This document shows positions 50,139 to 62,245 of a DNA stretch of 64,000 bases, in pieces (position 1 is the first letter of the stretch; the number at the start of each line of letters is the position of its first letter). The stretch is taken from assembly GCF_018812025.1 (NCBI RefSeq), contig NC_063062.1:3145927-3209926 (forward strand). The letters run 5' to 3'. This stretch comes from Megalobrama amblycephala. Taxonomy: Eukaryota > Chordata > Actinopteri > Cypriniformes > Xenocyprididae. The translations under genes were made by a program, and so were the position numbers. The notes beneath the pieces were generated by a model that saw nothing but the letters and a program-made list of their open reading frames with translations, made no database searches and was not told the origin of the DNA.

Positions 50139-50927
50139 TACACTGTAAAAAATGACCGTGATTTTAACAGTAAAAGACTGTAAAAATGCTGCGGTGAAAA
50201 ACTGTTGATTGGTTTACAGAAAGTTTCCGTACTATATACGGTGAATAACTGTAATAGATCTAATGGTACATTTAATGTAATTTTACGGTAAAATACCGTT
50301 AAATTCACAGTTTTTGGAAGTGAAAAATAACAATTCATTGTAAAATTTACAGTGAAAAACCGTATATTGACATTCCCACAATTCCCTGCATGATACTTCA
50401 CATTTGATATATTTTCGTTGAAATAACTCTGTTTCTTCTTAGTTTTTCTCATTTTTTTCTAATCAGTTATGTACATTAGGGTTTTATGTTACATCTAATG
50501 TTGTTAAATTAATGTTTATTGCATTTTTTAAATTTCATGCATGTTACCATGATGGTGTTTAGTGTGTGTGTGAATGACACTGTGTGCACCTTCTATATAT
50601 TAGTATTGTGCTTCTCAGCTTGTGGAAAAGCTGCTTGTGATGAACTTTGATTCATCATGTGACTCTTATCACCACTGTGTTTGGTGACTGTCAGTGTATT
50701 ATAAAGGTACAAAACAGATATTAGTACTTCATTAGGTTAGTAAATTAACATTATATCAGCTAATGAAATACGTTATTTTACCGTAAATTTAACAGATTTA
50801 AAATGTAAAATTCACATGTAACTCGTAAGTATGTTTACGGTTTGATGTCATTTTTACAGTATTGTTCTGGTAACCACAGCTGCTGGTATTTTTCCGTAGA
50901 AACAACGGGATTTTTTTTTACAGTGTA
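50139..50927 (+). mobile_element. ACACTGTAAAAAA-type DNA element
   Basis: Ends TACACTGTAAAAAA and TTTTTTACAGTGTA are inverted repeats, and the subterminal regions are rich in CCGTAAAATT/TACGG motifs (TTTTACGGTAAAATACCG). The 789 bp are non-autonomous; the minus frame 50138-50452 follows the element end and is not a gene. Confidence 0.75.
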
Positions 50928-52657
50928 CCACCTACACAAATCTATATGGATTACCCATAAATCTGAGCTCAGAGATGCCAGTTAGATCAATCAGAACATG
51001 TCAAGATGGTGCTTTGTTCACTTTGCTGTTCTGTTGTTAAGGATAGCGTTGATTCGAGAGCAGTCATTAGTGGGGTGGGTGTTCCTTCACATTGATTAAA
51101 TCAGAAATAGACAGCTTGTTCCCTATATAAAGCCCCATGGCTCACAAACTTAGTCCAGCCAGTCCAAAATGGACCTTCTGTACTGCTGATCAAATCAATG
51201 GCACTGGCTTTTATTGCACTGACCTCCTTTTGATCCCCTTTCAGTTCTCCACTCATCTAGAACTGATTGACTATTAAACTGATATTAAACTGACCTGCGA
51301 TGATCCAATGTTAGTTTTGACTTTGGTCTTTGTGATAAGTGGAAAAAAATAACATTACATACGTTATAAACATTATAGAATACATTCTGAGAGTCAAATG
51401 AAGAACGCTTATTTTTTAAATGCACCTGAGGCTGATTTTTATTGGTTTTATCTTCTGATTTTTATCTTCTTCTACACGAAAGTAAGCAAATGTTGACCAT
51501 TTTTTTGTGAACCATTTATTTATTGATTAAATTAGCATATTGAAAGTGTACAGCCTCTTTTAAGTTGTGCTAAGCGATAAAGGCAAGTTATAAACATGCA
51601 CAAAAAATTCCATATTCAGCTAAATTGCTGAGTCAAGCCACTAATGAATTCTTTCTTTCTCCCACTCAAAAGAAGAAGGTTTGTTATCATAAATAATGGC
51701 AGTATTGTGACAGCACCAGAGCTTTAAAGAAGATTTGTACAGACTTCATTGTGACAGAAATTATGTTTGAATGCTAAATACTGTACACTCAGAGAATTAG
51801 AATAACCTTTTCAGGTTCACAGCTGGAAGTGAAAAGCTCTGAAGCTTAATTGAATGCATGACTTAACATCAAATGGTACAATAAAAAGCATTGAACAAAT
51901 TTGTGGCAATAAATCAACTTTTGACAAGTGGTTGCAGCTTTTGGATCCTTGGATATGTGTGCTTAGATAACTTATGGATTGTAAAAAGACTCAGAATTTG
52001 CACAAATTGTATTTTATGGGGTACAACATTTAGTCACATGGTGCAATACCATCAAAGGAACATTTCTGAACCTGGTTCATATAAAGGGTACTCTAAGTTC
52101 CTTTTAGGGGTACACAGTTGTCCCTTTAAGGGTGCTGCCCCTAAAGGTAAAATGTTTGTACAGTTATTCTGATAATTTATAAGGTTACGTATAAATACAG
52201 ATATTGTTGTTTTATTTTGTTTGTTTATTTGTTTTTTAAGTTTTAGGTTTTACCTCCTGCACCAGTTAATTCCCACCACCTCTTCAGATCAAGCTTACCA
52301 GAAAATTATTATTTACAGTTTGCAAATGTTATGAAGACTTAAGGTCAAGGATAAAACTCATCTGTATAATGAGGTTTTAAAAATTCGTCCATTTGAATGT
52401 CTAAGTGCAGCTCTTACAGAGAACGAGGTCGTATTTGAGCTTATGTGGTCTCTCTTCTTCTCAAACCTTACACATAATTTATCACAGATTCTTGAACAAG
52501 GTCTTATTTATGAAATGGGTAATATTGTGGGGCAAATTCACTAAAGTTCCACTAATGCCTATTTCAGCAAAAAATAAATAATACAAAAAAATCTGCATTT
52601 ATTATAAATACATGCTATCCAGTTTAACCAGGCACTGGAGATAATGCTGAACTGTCT
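50928..52657. other. Mostly unassigned sequence
   Basis: Contains the TATA-type motif at 51122 (listed separately). A short repeat-like stretch at about 52080-52165 (GGGGTACACAGTTGTCCCTT, GGTGCTGCCCCTAAAGGTAA) is familiar from fish foldback repeats. The frame 51891-52172 overlaps it and has no domain. Confidence 0.4.
51115..51170 (+). promoter_or_regulatory. Weak candidate TATA promoter
   Basis: CCCTATATAAAGCCCCATGG carries a consensus TATA box, and a start would fall near 51150. Downstream reading frames stop almost at once (for example ATGGCACTGGCTTTTATTGC opens only eleven codons), so no gene supports it. Confidence 0.2.
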
Positions 52658-53625
52658 TTAAAGGTGCCCTAGAATTAAAAATTGAATTTATCTTGGCATA
52701 GTTGAATAACAAGAGTTCAGTACATGGAAATGACATACGGTGAGTCTCAAACACCATTGTTTCCTCCTTCTTATATAAATCTCATTTGTTTAAAAGACCT
52801 CCGAAGAACAGGCGAATCTCAACATAACACCGACTGTTACGTAACAGTCGGGATCATTAATATGTACGCCCCCAATATTTGCATATGCCAGCTCATGTTC
52901 AAGGCATTACACAAGGGCAGCCAGTATTAACGTCTGGATCTGTGCACAGCTGAATCATCAGACTAGGTAAGCAAGCAAGGACAGTAGCAAAAAATGGCAG
53001 ATGGAGCAATAATAACTGACATGATCCATGATAACATGATATTTTTAGTGATATTTGTAAATTGTCTTTCTAAATGTTTCGTTAGCATGTTGCTAATGTA
53101 CTGTTAAATGTGGTTAACGTTACCATTGTTTCTTACTGTATTCACGGAGACAAGACTGTCATTATTTTCATTTTTTTAAACACTTGCAGTCTGTATAATT
53201 CATAAACACAACTTCATTCTTTATAAATCTCTCCAACAGTGTGTAATGTTAGCTTTAGCCATGGAGCACTATCAAACTCATTCAGAATCAAATGTAAACA
53301 TCCAAATAAACACCTTACTTACGCGATTAGACATGCTGCATGACGAACACGTTGTAAAGATCCATTTTGAGGGTTATATTAGCTGTGTGGACTTTGTTTA
53401 TGCTGTTTAAGGCAAGCGCGAGCTCCGGGGGAGGGGAGCACGAGATTTAAAGGGGAATCGCACAAGGAATCGGTGCATATATAATTATGGCTCAAAATAG
53501 GCAGTTAAAAAAATTAATTAAAAAAAATCTATGGGGTATTTTGAGCTGAAACTTCACAGACACATTCAGGGGACACCTTAGACTTATATTACATCTTGTA
53601 AAAAGACGTTCTACGGCACCTTTAA
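52658..53625 (+). mobile_element. TTAA MITE family B, copy 2 (fullest)
   Basis: TTAA at 52658-52661 and 53622-53625, ends AGGTGCCCTAGAATT and GACGTTCTACGGCACCT. The 968 bp copy is collinear with copy 3 (59135-60096) in inverse orientation. It contains CTGTTACGTAACAG, a 14 bp palindrome near 52836. No coding; the frame 52724-52930 appears in copy 3 too because it is repeat-derived. Confidence 0.9.
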
Positions 53626-53743
53626 ATTAGTTCACTGTCATCCTTTTCAGAACAAACATGGCTAATTTATTATGCCATCATTATAGATTGTGCTTTATTC
53701 ACAAAAATTAATGCTATTTGTCCAGAACAATTAATGTTGCGCT

Positions 53744-53998
53744 ATCGCCACCTATGGAAAAAAGGAGTTTAAAATAGAGTTTTTTAGAATTGTGACATAC
53801 ATCAGAGTGAAAATCATTGAAAAAGACTGTTTAAATGTTTGTAAGCATTTTATATTGATCATGAAATAGAAATATTTTATAACTTCAAATGTGTTTATTG
53901 TCACTTTTGAGCAATTTAACGCATCCTTGCTCAATAAAAGTATTAATTTGTTTTAAAAAAAAAAATCATACTGACCCTAAACTTTTGAATGGTAGTTT
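53744..53998 (+). mobile_element. Repeat family F, 3' part
   Basis: CAATTTAACGCATCCTTGCT and CTGACCCTAAACTTTTGAAT match the right half and end of the 56130-56647 copy. Truncated on the left. Confidence 0.65.
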
Positions 53999-54001
53999 AT
54001 G

Positions 54002-54108
<107 letters not shown>

Positions 54109-54844
54109 TTTGTGTAATTTAAGCCTCTAATAACGCTGGTAAATGAAAGAGACGCTCTCTCCGTGCTGTCACTCTTGGCTGCAGAAGATTAGAACTCTCA
54201 CATTAGCCTGAGTGTTAAAATGCCCTGACGCTCTTGCTCTGTTGAGACCATCCTTACATTTTAATACCCAGGTCACGAATCTGTTCAGTCCAAGAAATGT
54301 CAGTTTTTTACTGGAAGCCTTTAACATCTGACATTTTTATTGCAGGTCAGCGTTGAAAAAAATCTCTGAATGGAAACTCGGAAAGGTTGACAGTTTCAGC
54401 GCACAGCGGGGAACATTGAATGTCATTGTCTGGCAGAACCGTCCTGTCCATCAAGTTCTCACACATCTGATAGAACTCAAGAATCACATATTCATTGCTG
54501 AAGGAATCACTGTCACTTATTTCACAGTCATGAATGTGTTTGACTTTTACAAATTACTTTTGCTCACAGATCAATTTATTCATGGTTCTGCATTTCAGTT
54601 ACATGTTTGTAATCAAATCTTCTGGGTTGCATTTTCCAAAAGCATTGTTAGCCAACTACGGTCGCCTTGTTACCAACATAGTTCAACATTTGGCATTTCC
54701 CGAAACCATACTTTTAACGAAGATTCACAAAGTTTTGTCAAACGTACCGACTTCGCTACCAAGTCGGTACTGAAATTTTAAAAATGTGACACTTTGAGCG
54801 CTATTGAGTGGATTCGTAAACACCGCTGATTGGCCTTTGTGTTC
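54109..54844. other. Unassigned sequence
   Basis: Holds overlapping frames 54353-54781 (142 codons) and 54534-54773 with no recognisable domain, signal or splice context. Confidence 0.4.
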
Positions 54845-55081
54845 ACACACTCAACATACAGCGATCAGGCATAACATTATGACCACCTTCCTAATATTGT
54901 GTTGGTCCCCCTTTGCTGCCAAAACAGCCCTGACCCGTCGAGTCATGGACTCCTCTAGACCCCTGAAGGTGTGCTGTGGTATCTGACACCAAGATGTTAG
55001 CAGCAGATCCTTCAAGTCCTGTAAGTTGCAAGGTGGAGCCTCCAAGGATCGGACTGACGTGGACTTAAATAGATCATGCAC
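54845..55081 (-). pseudogene. Tc1/mariner transposase C-terminal relic
   Basis: The minus-strand translation contains QIPQHTFRGLEESM followed by RRVRAVLAAKG. This matches the pattern at the C-terminus of Tc1-family transposases (NLQDL...W..IP..T...L..SM.RR..AV...KG). Only the last ~70 residues remain; the DDE catalytic domain and DNA-binding region are absent, and no inverted terminal repeat is evident. A dead fragment. Confidence 0.7.
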
Positions 55082-56129
55082 TTGGGCACAATAAGCAAGC
55101 TAACATTCAATACATTCTATATCTTTCATCCCAATGAAATATACACACTTATATATATATATATATATATAAAAGCTGCATGCATAAGACCAGGAAATTC
55201 AATCTAGATTTAAATATGAAGATTCAACCCCCCAAAATGGGTTGTCAGTCTTCATAATTGAACCCTCCTCTGGTTTAATTGTTCTCATAAATTACGGCTG
55301 GGATAAAAGCTCCAATTAGAGAGCAATTAAATCAGTAGGTAGTGTGATCTGTGGTGACAAATTGCATTTAGCCCTTGTGCTCTGGTCTAGCAGGTGGTTT
55401 CAGCAAGCAGAGTTGTCAGCTCTAATGAGAAACGCTGGATGGATTGGAGGTTTTGGAAATCATCGACTGTGGCGATGCTGCACACGACAGCAGGGGCACA
55501 GGGCTTTCTAGCCATAGCCCGGGGCTCTTTTTCAATACAGAAAGCACTGAGACGTGTGGGAGGAAGGAGGAACAGGAGTGGGAGTATTAACTTTAGACAA
55601 CACAACAGGGAAAATGAGGACAGCTCTGAAGAGAAAGAAGGAAGGGAGGATTGAAAGAGCGAGAGTGAAATTGTAGCTTTCAGGCTATAGAGTTAATGTT
55701 TTGTTCTGCTAAATGAGGCTGAAATTAAAGCAGCCTCTGATGCCAGTTGGAGTGAACGGAAAGTATGAATGAGAGAGATCTGTGCAGAGGAAAACTGTCA
55801 GGGATACAAAACTGTAACTGCTTTAGATTAACGAATGGAAAAGTGGTGGCCAACATGTAATAGATGGAGAGGTAAACACAGTTTGATGTTTTTAGACATA
55901 CAGAGCACAGCTTTTAGCTCTTAAAAAAACAGAAATGTAATTCGCCATTAGACAAACACAACAGACACATAACTGAAATACTGAAATTGTGCCGTAATTC
56001 TTTAAGGAACTAATAGTTCTCCACAAAAACAAACAAACAACAAGCAACAATTCTTATGTCATCAATTTATTCTTATGTCAATCCTAAACCTGTATATATC
56101 CTAACCTAACATCCTAACCTATATATATA
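55082..56129. other. Unassigned, with a (TA)n tract
   Basis: (TA)n at about 55150-55171. Frames 55387-55605 (-) and 55394-55654 (+) overlap in opposite strands; neither is recognised. 55640-55850 is purine-rich. No element ends. Confidence 0.4.
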
Positions 56130-57042
56130 TACAGTACAGTCCAAAAGTTTGGAACCACTAAGATTTTTAATGTTTTTAAAAGAAGTTTCGTCTGCTCACC
56201 AAGGCTACATTTATTTAATTAAAAATACAGTAAAAAACAGTAATATTGTGAAATATTATTACAATTTAAAATAACTGTTTTCTATTTGAATATATTTCAC
56301 AAAGTAATTTATTCCTGTGATGCAAAGCTGAATTTTCAGCATCATTACTCCAGTCTTCAGTGTCACATGATCCTTCAGAAATCATTCTAATATGCTGATC
56401 TGCTGCTCAAGAAACATTTAATGTGTACAATATTTTTTTTCAGGATTATTTGATGAATAGAAAGTTCAAAAGAACAGTGTTTATCTGAAATCTAATATTT
56501 TGTAACATTATAAATGTCTTTACTGCCACTTTTGATTGATTTAATGCATCCTTGCTGAATAAAAGTATTCATTTCTTTAATTTCTTTTCAAAAAAATAAA
56601 AATAAAAATTCTTACTGACCCCAAACTTTTGAACGGTAGTGTATAATGCTACAGAAGCTTTGTATTTCAGATAAATGCTGTTCTTTTGAACTTTCTATTC
56701 ATCAAGGAATCCTGAAAAAAAAAGTACACAACTGTTTTCAACATTGAAAATAATCATAAATGTTTATTGAGCAGCAAATCAGCATATTAGAATGATTTCT
56801 GAAGGATCATGTGACACTGAAGACTGGAGTAACGATGCTGAAAATTCAGCTTTGCATCACAGGAATAAATTACTTTGTCAAATATATTTAAATAGTACAC
56901 AGTTATTTTAAATTGTAATAATATTTCACAATATTACTGTTTTTTACTGTATTTTTAATTAAATAAATGTAGCCTTGGTGAGCAGATGAAACTTCTTTTA
57001 AAAACATTAAAAATCTTAGTGGTTCCAAACTTTTGGACTGTA

Positions 57043-57047
<5 letters not shown>
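56130..57047. mobile_element. Two family F copies in inverse orientation
   Basis: A forward copy (56130-56647) starts TACAGTCCAAAAGTTTGGAA and ends CCAAACTTTTGAACGGTAGT. It is followed by a second copy in reverse (about 56668-57047) ending TTCCAAACTTTTGGACTGTA. Together they give an inverted repeat with arms of about 360 bp and a spacer of about 180 bp. The arms share marker phrases such as GTCACATGATCCTTCAGAAA. Family class is uncertain; no coding capacity. Confidence 0.8.

Positions 57048-57089
<42 letters not shown>
57043..57089 (+). repeat. (TA)n microsatellite
   Basis: Over 40 bases of alternating TA, directly at the end of the inverted family F copy. A much shorter TA run sits at the other outer end (56119-56131). 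Confidence 0.95.
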
Positions 57090-57092
<3 letters not shown>

Positions 57093-57109
57093 CTAAAAGT
57101 CAATGGTTT

Positions 57110-57435
57110 CAAAGCTTTTCAAATTTTCAGCATCATTACTTCAGTCTTCAGTGTCACATGATCCTTCAGAAATCATTCTAATATGCTGATCTGCTGCTCA
57201 AGAAACATTTATTATTATCATCAATGTTGAAAACACCTTTTTTTTTTTTTAGGATTCTTTGGCAATATAAAGTTCAGGATGGCATTCAAAAACATTTGAA
57301 ATAGAAATATTTTATAACATTACAAATGTGTTTACTGTCACTTTTGATCAATTTAACGCATCCTTGCTGAATAAAAGAGTTTATTTCTTTCAAATAAAAA
57401 ATCTTGCTGACTCCAGAATTTGAATTATTGATGGT
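57110..57435 (+). mobile_element. Repeat family F, third local copy
   Basis: TTTTCAGCATCATTACTTCA, GTCACATGATCCTTCAGAAA and CAATTTAACGCATCCTTGCT follow the order of the forward copy at 56130-56647. The left end is missing and the right end is decayed. Confidence 0.7.
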
Positions 57436-57734
57436 TATATGGATGGAATGGATAGAGTGAACAACAGTAAAAATAGATTATCATCAAACAACAAACAATT
57501 GCTTTTTTCTCCTGTAAGCCTGAAGCGTTGAATTCATTAATACTGAGTACAGTAGTCTGACACATTAGGCTCAGCAGCTCTCTTCAGACCTCTTGGCACC
57601 AGTAAACAGAGATAAATTCTTGAATGCAAGAGTTCAGTCATACAGTATATCACACACTGATGACTGACCTCCTGAGGCGTTTTCAAGTTAGGAAGCTCAA
57701 TACATCATCAGTCTAAACACCGAACAGAGGAGAG

Positions 57735-58324
57735 TCTGCTTTAGAGAAGAGGAAGAGTTGTTGTAGTACAGTGTTGTTGTCATGCCGTCTTTTTACGTCG
57801 GACTGCTTCACAAACGAGGGTCAATTCAACGCTGGATTTGCAAAAAAGATTAACATGACGGCACATGCTAGTGGATGAGTTGAATCAACTCCACAGCAAC
57901 TACATAAATGTATCCACTAACCATTCAGAAACGTCCAGTTTCATTCTAAAAGTTGTAACTTCTTCCTGAGTCTCTCCATCAGTGTCGACTCCGGTTTGAA
58001 CAATGTAAGGCTGAACACCGTTACTGACAATCCTCATTTTAGCTGCGTGAGATTCTCCAGCTTTGTTGTTGTTGAGCAACCGAAGCGTGAGCTGTTAAAG
58101 CCCCCCCCCCTTCTGGAAAGGGGGCGGGAGCAGCAGCTCATTTGCATTTAAAGGGACACACACAAAAACAGTGTGTTTTTGCTCAAACCCAAACAGTGGC
58201 AATTTTGACAAGCTATAATAAATGATCTGTGGGATATTTTGAGCTGAAACTTCACAGACACATTCTGGAGACACCAGAGACTTATATTACATCTTGTAAA
58301 AGGGGCATTATAGGTCCCCTTTAA
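57735..58324 (+). mobile_element. TTAA MITE family A, copy 3 (left-truncated)
   Basis: Begins within the family at TCTGCTTTAGAGAAGAGGAA and continues to the right terminus AGGTCCCCTTTAA, with TTAA at 58321-58324. Same orientation as copy 1. A C-run at about 58100-58110 replaces the CTCCGCCCTC of copy 1. The left third of the family is missing. Confidence 0.8.
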
Positions 58325-59134
58325 ATATTCTCTTGATATTACTAGAAAAGTAATATCTTTTCTATGCAGTTATTCTGCAGTTGATCTGTTTATTGTACAG
58401 GAAAGAACAGTTTATATACTCTCTTAAAAGCACAGTCTTGATGGACTGCAAAGGCAAAGGCAGGGGCAAAGGCAGGTGAAGTGAAGCGAAGCTGTGTGAC
58501 ACAAGCAGTCAGAGCTGCATTTGTGTGGGCATTCGTTTCAGTCTGTTCTATGTGAGACAGGCGAGCTGTAGGCGAGATATATGTAGGGAGGTACAAAGAA
58601 TTCTTTGGCATCAATTACAAGATGTTTCATTTCATGGCCTGGATTGACATAAAGGAAGGTGACAACAGTTACTGTGATGAAATCCCTTTGAACTGCAGCA
58701 GTGAAATATGGGGAAATGAGTGTGCTGTTGTTGAAGCTGAATCTCCAATGAAAAACCTCACGAAATGGCTTGATGAGTGCTTTCCTGTGATGAAATTGTT
58801 ATTGAATTATGGTTTTTCTTCCATTGCATCACATTTTTTAACCAATACACTTTTGTTTACATCACAGCCTAGCAAAACTATGATTTGCTCATTGCTATTG
58901 CTACAGTCAAAGGGCAAATGATATTAGAAGAAGGTAAATTCATATTCAAGAAAGAATCACCTCAGCAGAATCATCATATTTTTTGTCTGTTTTATGAGTA
59001 CACTAGCATGTTAGATGGCTAACCGCTAACAGACATGGATTAAAAGCCACAAGTGTCAAATTTCATTAGGCCTGTAGAAAGAAAACACAGTGGGACAGAA
59101 GATTTTTCAAAAACGGAAAATGCTTATCTGCTCT
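58325..59134. other. Unassigned, with an unrecognised 99-codon frame
   Basis: The frame at 58622-58921 would encode a 99-residue protein with several acidic residues and no domain I recognise. No flanking promoter, splice sites or poly-A context are evident. Minus frame 58390-58614 likewise. Confidence 0.3.
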
Positions 59135-60096
59135 TTAAAGGTGCCATAGAACGTCTTTTTAAAAGATGTAATATAAGTCTAAGGTGTCCCCTGAATGTGT
59201 CTGTGAAGTTTCAGCTCAAAATACCCCATAGTTTTTTTTAAATTAATTTTTTTAACTGCCTGTTTTGGGGCATTATTAAATATGAGCTGATTTAGGCTGT
59301 GGCCCCTTTAATTCTCGTGCTCTCCGCCCATGGAGCTCGCGCTTGCCTTAAACAGCATAAACTAAGTTCACACAGCTAATATAACCCTCAAAATGGATCT
59401 TTACAAAGTGTTCGTCATGCAGCATGTCTAATCGTGTAAGTATAGTATTTATTTGGATGTGTACATTTGATTCTGAATGAGTTTGATAGTGCTCCGTGGC
59501 TAAAGCTAACATTATACACTGTTGGAGAGATTTATAAAGAAGTTGTGTTTATGAATTATACAGACTGCAAGTGTTTAAAAAATGAAAATAACGACAGTCT
59601 TGTCTCCGTGAATACAGTAAGAAACGATGGTAACTTTTAACCACATTTAACAGTACATTAGCAACATGCTAACGAAACATTTAGAAAGACAATTTACAAA
59701 TATCACTAAAAATATCATGATATCATGGATCATGTCAGTTATTATTGCTCCATCTGCCATTTTTCGCTATCGTCCTTGCTTGCTTACCTAGTCTGTTGAT
59801 TCAGCTGTGCACAGATCCAGACGTTAATACTGGCTGCCCTTGTGTAATGCCTTGAACATGAGCTGGCATATGCAAATATTGGGGTCATACATATTAATGA
59901 TCCCGATTGTTACGTAACAGTCGGTGTTATGTTGAGATTTGCCTGTTCTTCGGAGGTCTTTTAAACAAATGAGATTTACATAAGAAGGAGGAAACAATGG
60001 TGTTTGAGACTCACTGTATGTCATTTCCATATGCTGAACTCTTGTTATTCAACTATGCAAAGGTAAATTCAATTTTTAATTCTAGGGCACCTTTAA
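59135..60096 (-). mobile_element. TTAA MITE family B, copy 3 (reverse)
   Basis: TTAA at 59135-59138 and 60093-60096, ends AGGTGCCATAGAACGTC and AATTCTAGGGCACCT. Full-length inverse of 52658-53625. A second element's TTAA (60098) adjoins it directly. Confidence 0.9.
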
Positions 60097-60097
60097 A

Positions 60098-61010
60098 TTA
60101 AAATTCACCCAAAAATGAATATTCTGTCATCACTTGCTCACGCTCATGTTGTTCCAAACCTGTATGACTTTCATTCTTCTGCGTAACGCAAGTAAGCAAT
60201 AAGGTACTCGAGGCTAGTGCTGTATCGTGAATAAGTCACGGCTGAAGGACGTTAGGCATGACGTGCCTTCAGCAGTTACACACAATACAAATATTAAAGC
60301 CCAGAATATGTATCAATGCAACTTTCATGAAGTAAACATTCACTAAAAGCCTTCCTTCCGCTGGAAAAAATAGTCCCTGACTGTGAACAGCAACAGAAGT
60401 TACATTATTATGCCATTAGATGGCAGCAAAGGCTGTCTTTATGAGTGTGTCAGTCAGTAGCGAAGACCTTTATTTTGAAAAGATTGAACTGTTGTGAACA
60501 CGGAACAAGACGCAACTGACAAATGCTTTAACTTGCTCTGTCAGTCACGGGAAAACCCCTTAAATATTTAAAGGACAAGATAATACATCAGACATTTAAA
60601 CGTTTTTTTTATTATGAATCTGACTGACCTGAAGGAAAATGCTAAATCTGAATGCAGGTAATAAACTCACTCACTCGATCTCTTCCTCACTATACTCTTC
60701 TACATAATACAGTAAGCTTCAATGAACAATATCAATTGAAAACATAAGTTTACGTTGCTAAGTGTAGTTGCTAAGGGTGTAACTGTTGGGTGAAGCGGCC
60801 ATAGCCGTGTTTTATCATGAATAATAAAACACAGCTATTGACCAATCAGAATCAAGGACAGGAAGTAACCGTTTTATAAAAGAAGGTATTCTGAAAAATG
60901 TTTTGGTTACCATTGACTTCCATTGTATGGACAAAAAAGCACAGAGACATTTCTCAAAATAGCTTCTTTTATGTTCCACAGAAGAAAGAAAGGCATACAG
61001 GTTTCACATT
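60098..61010 (+). mobile_element. TTAA-type element split by another repeat
   Basis: Left half TTAAAATTCACCCAAAAATG to CCTGTATGACTTTCATTCTT. Right half AATGTTTTGGTTACCATTGA to AAGAAAGAAAGGCATACAGG. These are the usual halves of one cyprinid element. Between them (about 60195-60880) lies a different repeat containing GGCTAGTGCTGTATCGTGAA and GCCGTGTTTTATCATGAATA. Inner limits are approximate. Confidence 0.5.
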
Positions 61011-61737
61011 AGCTTGTTTGCAACACAGCTGGAAAATATTCACCCACACATCATTAAAGTGACCTGTGTTTAATCATGAGGTGTTTAAACAATTACACAC
61101 TCAAGGAAAAATCTCTAGAGCGTGTTTGAGATGTTATGAAGTCATAAGCCAGTCTCTCAACAACAACTGCTTTGAGACAAAATGTGAAGCCTCTAATGTG
61201 ACAGTAGAAATGTGATGACATCATCAAGGGCAAGATTAAGAAAACTAGCCAGCAGCAGGGAAAATGTCCACTGCTACGAGACGGACCACGTCTATACAAG
61301 CCTTTGAAACAGAATCATATTCCCATTCGCCTTATTGAGAGTTAAATGTCACGGATGAGCTGTACGTGCTCCCTTGTCTCTGGGGTAGCCTAGATAATGA
61401 CCATGTGATCTTGTTGAGCATTTTCCCTCTGTCTCCTCAGAAGTCTCCAAAGAACACGAATGAGACTTTTTGGGCATTGCAGAGGATTTCTGGGATGGCT
61501 GCACAGATAAAACTCATTTTGTTGCAAAATGCTTAGGGTTTATGTTGCGATAATGACCACCTGACGGCACGTTATCTTTCTTACTACACGCTACTCAAAA
61601 AAAAAATATGGACATGAAATGCTGATTTGAGTTCAAATTAATTACCTGTATTTTGTCTTCATGTTTCCAGTAAGAAAAATATCTAGTCCATTTCAGCAAA
61701 ACTGGACAAATGGTCCCCCCTCAATATTTGATATTTC
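61011..61737. other. Unassigned sequence
   Basis: No element ends. The minus frame 61093-61299 is unrecognised. An A-run lies at 61598-61606. Confidence 0.4.
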
Positions 61738-62030
61738 TTAAAGGGTTAGTTCACCCATAAATGAAAATTCTGTCATTAATTACTCACCCTCATGTCATTC
61801 CACACCCGTAAGACCTCAGTTCATCTTCAGAACACAAATTAAGATATTTTTGATAAAATCCGATGACTCAGTGACGCTAGTCTGCCTCAGCGGTCTAACA
61901 GTGCTCATCAATATCAAAATGATGGTCAATCAGATCAAAAAAGGCGGGGCTTACTATTCACTGAAGACGAGTGTGAATTCCTACGTGACGCTTTTAGTTT
62001 TTGCAGTAAAAGAGTGTGTGCGTGGTAAGA
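61738..62030 (+). mobile_element. TTAA element, left part
   Basis: Starts TTAAAGGGTTAGTTCACCC and continues with ATTACTCACCCTCATGTCAT and AAATTAAGATATTTTTGATA, the well-known left part of a cyprinid family. The right end is absent here; the related right part lies, separately, at 34530-34967. Confidence 0.65.
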
Positions 62031-62245
62031 TATAAGTAGCTAAACATTTAATATTTGACAGCTGTTTTATGATGGATATGTTTAATGACACACAGTGACA
62101 TACAGTGATGCAAACTACTCAACTTTTTGAGTAGACTAATTATGTCATTCATAACTAAATGTGACGAGCAACGTTTTTGGGTTTTTTTACTACATATTCA
62201 ACAATTGTCGCACACCTGAGTCATAGAGGTGCTAAGACTAGTAAA

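Noticed and set aside
54353..54781. 142-codon plus-strand frame
   Set aside because: No recognisable domain, a second frame overlaps it, and there is no promoter or splice context.
58622..58921. 99-codon frame that could be a small protein
   Set aside because: No domain, no expression signals, and frames this long are expected by chance in 64 kb.
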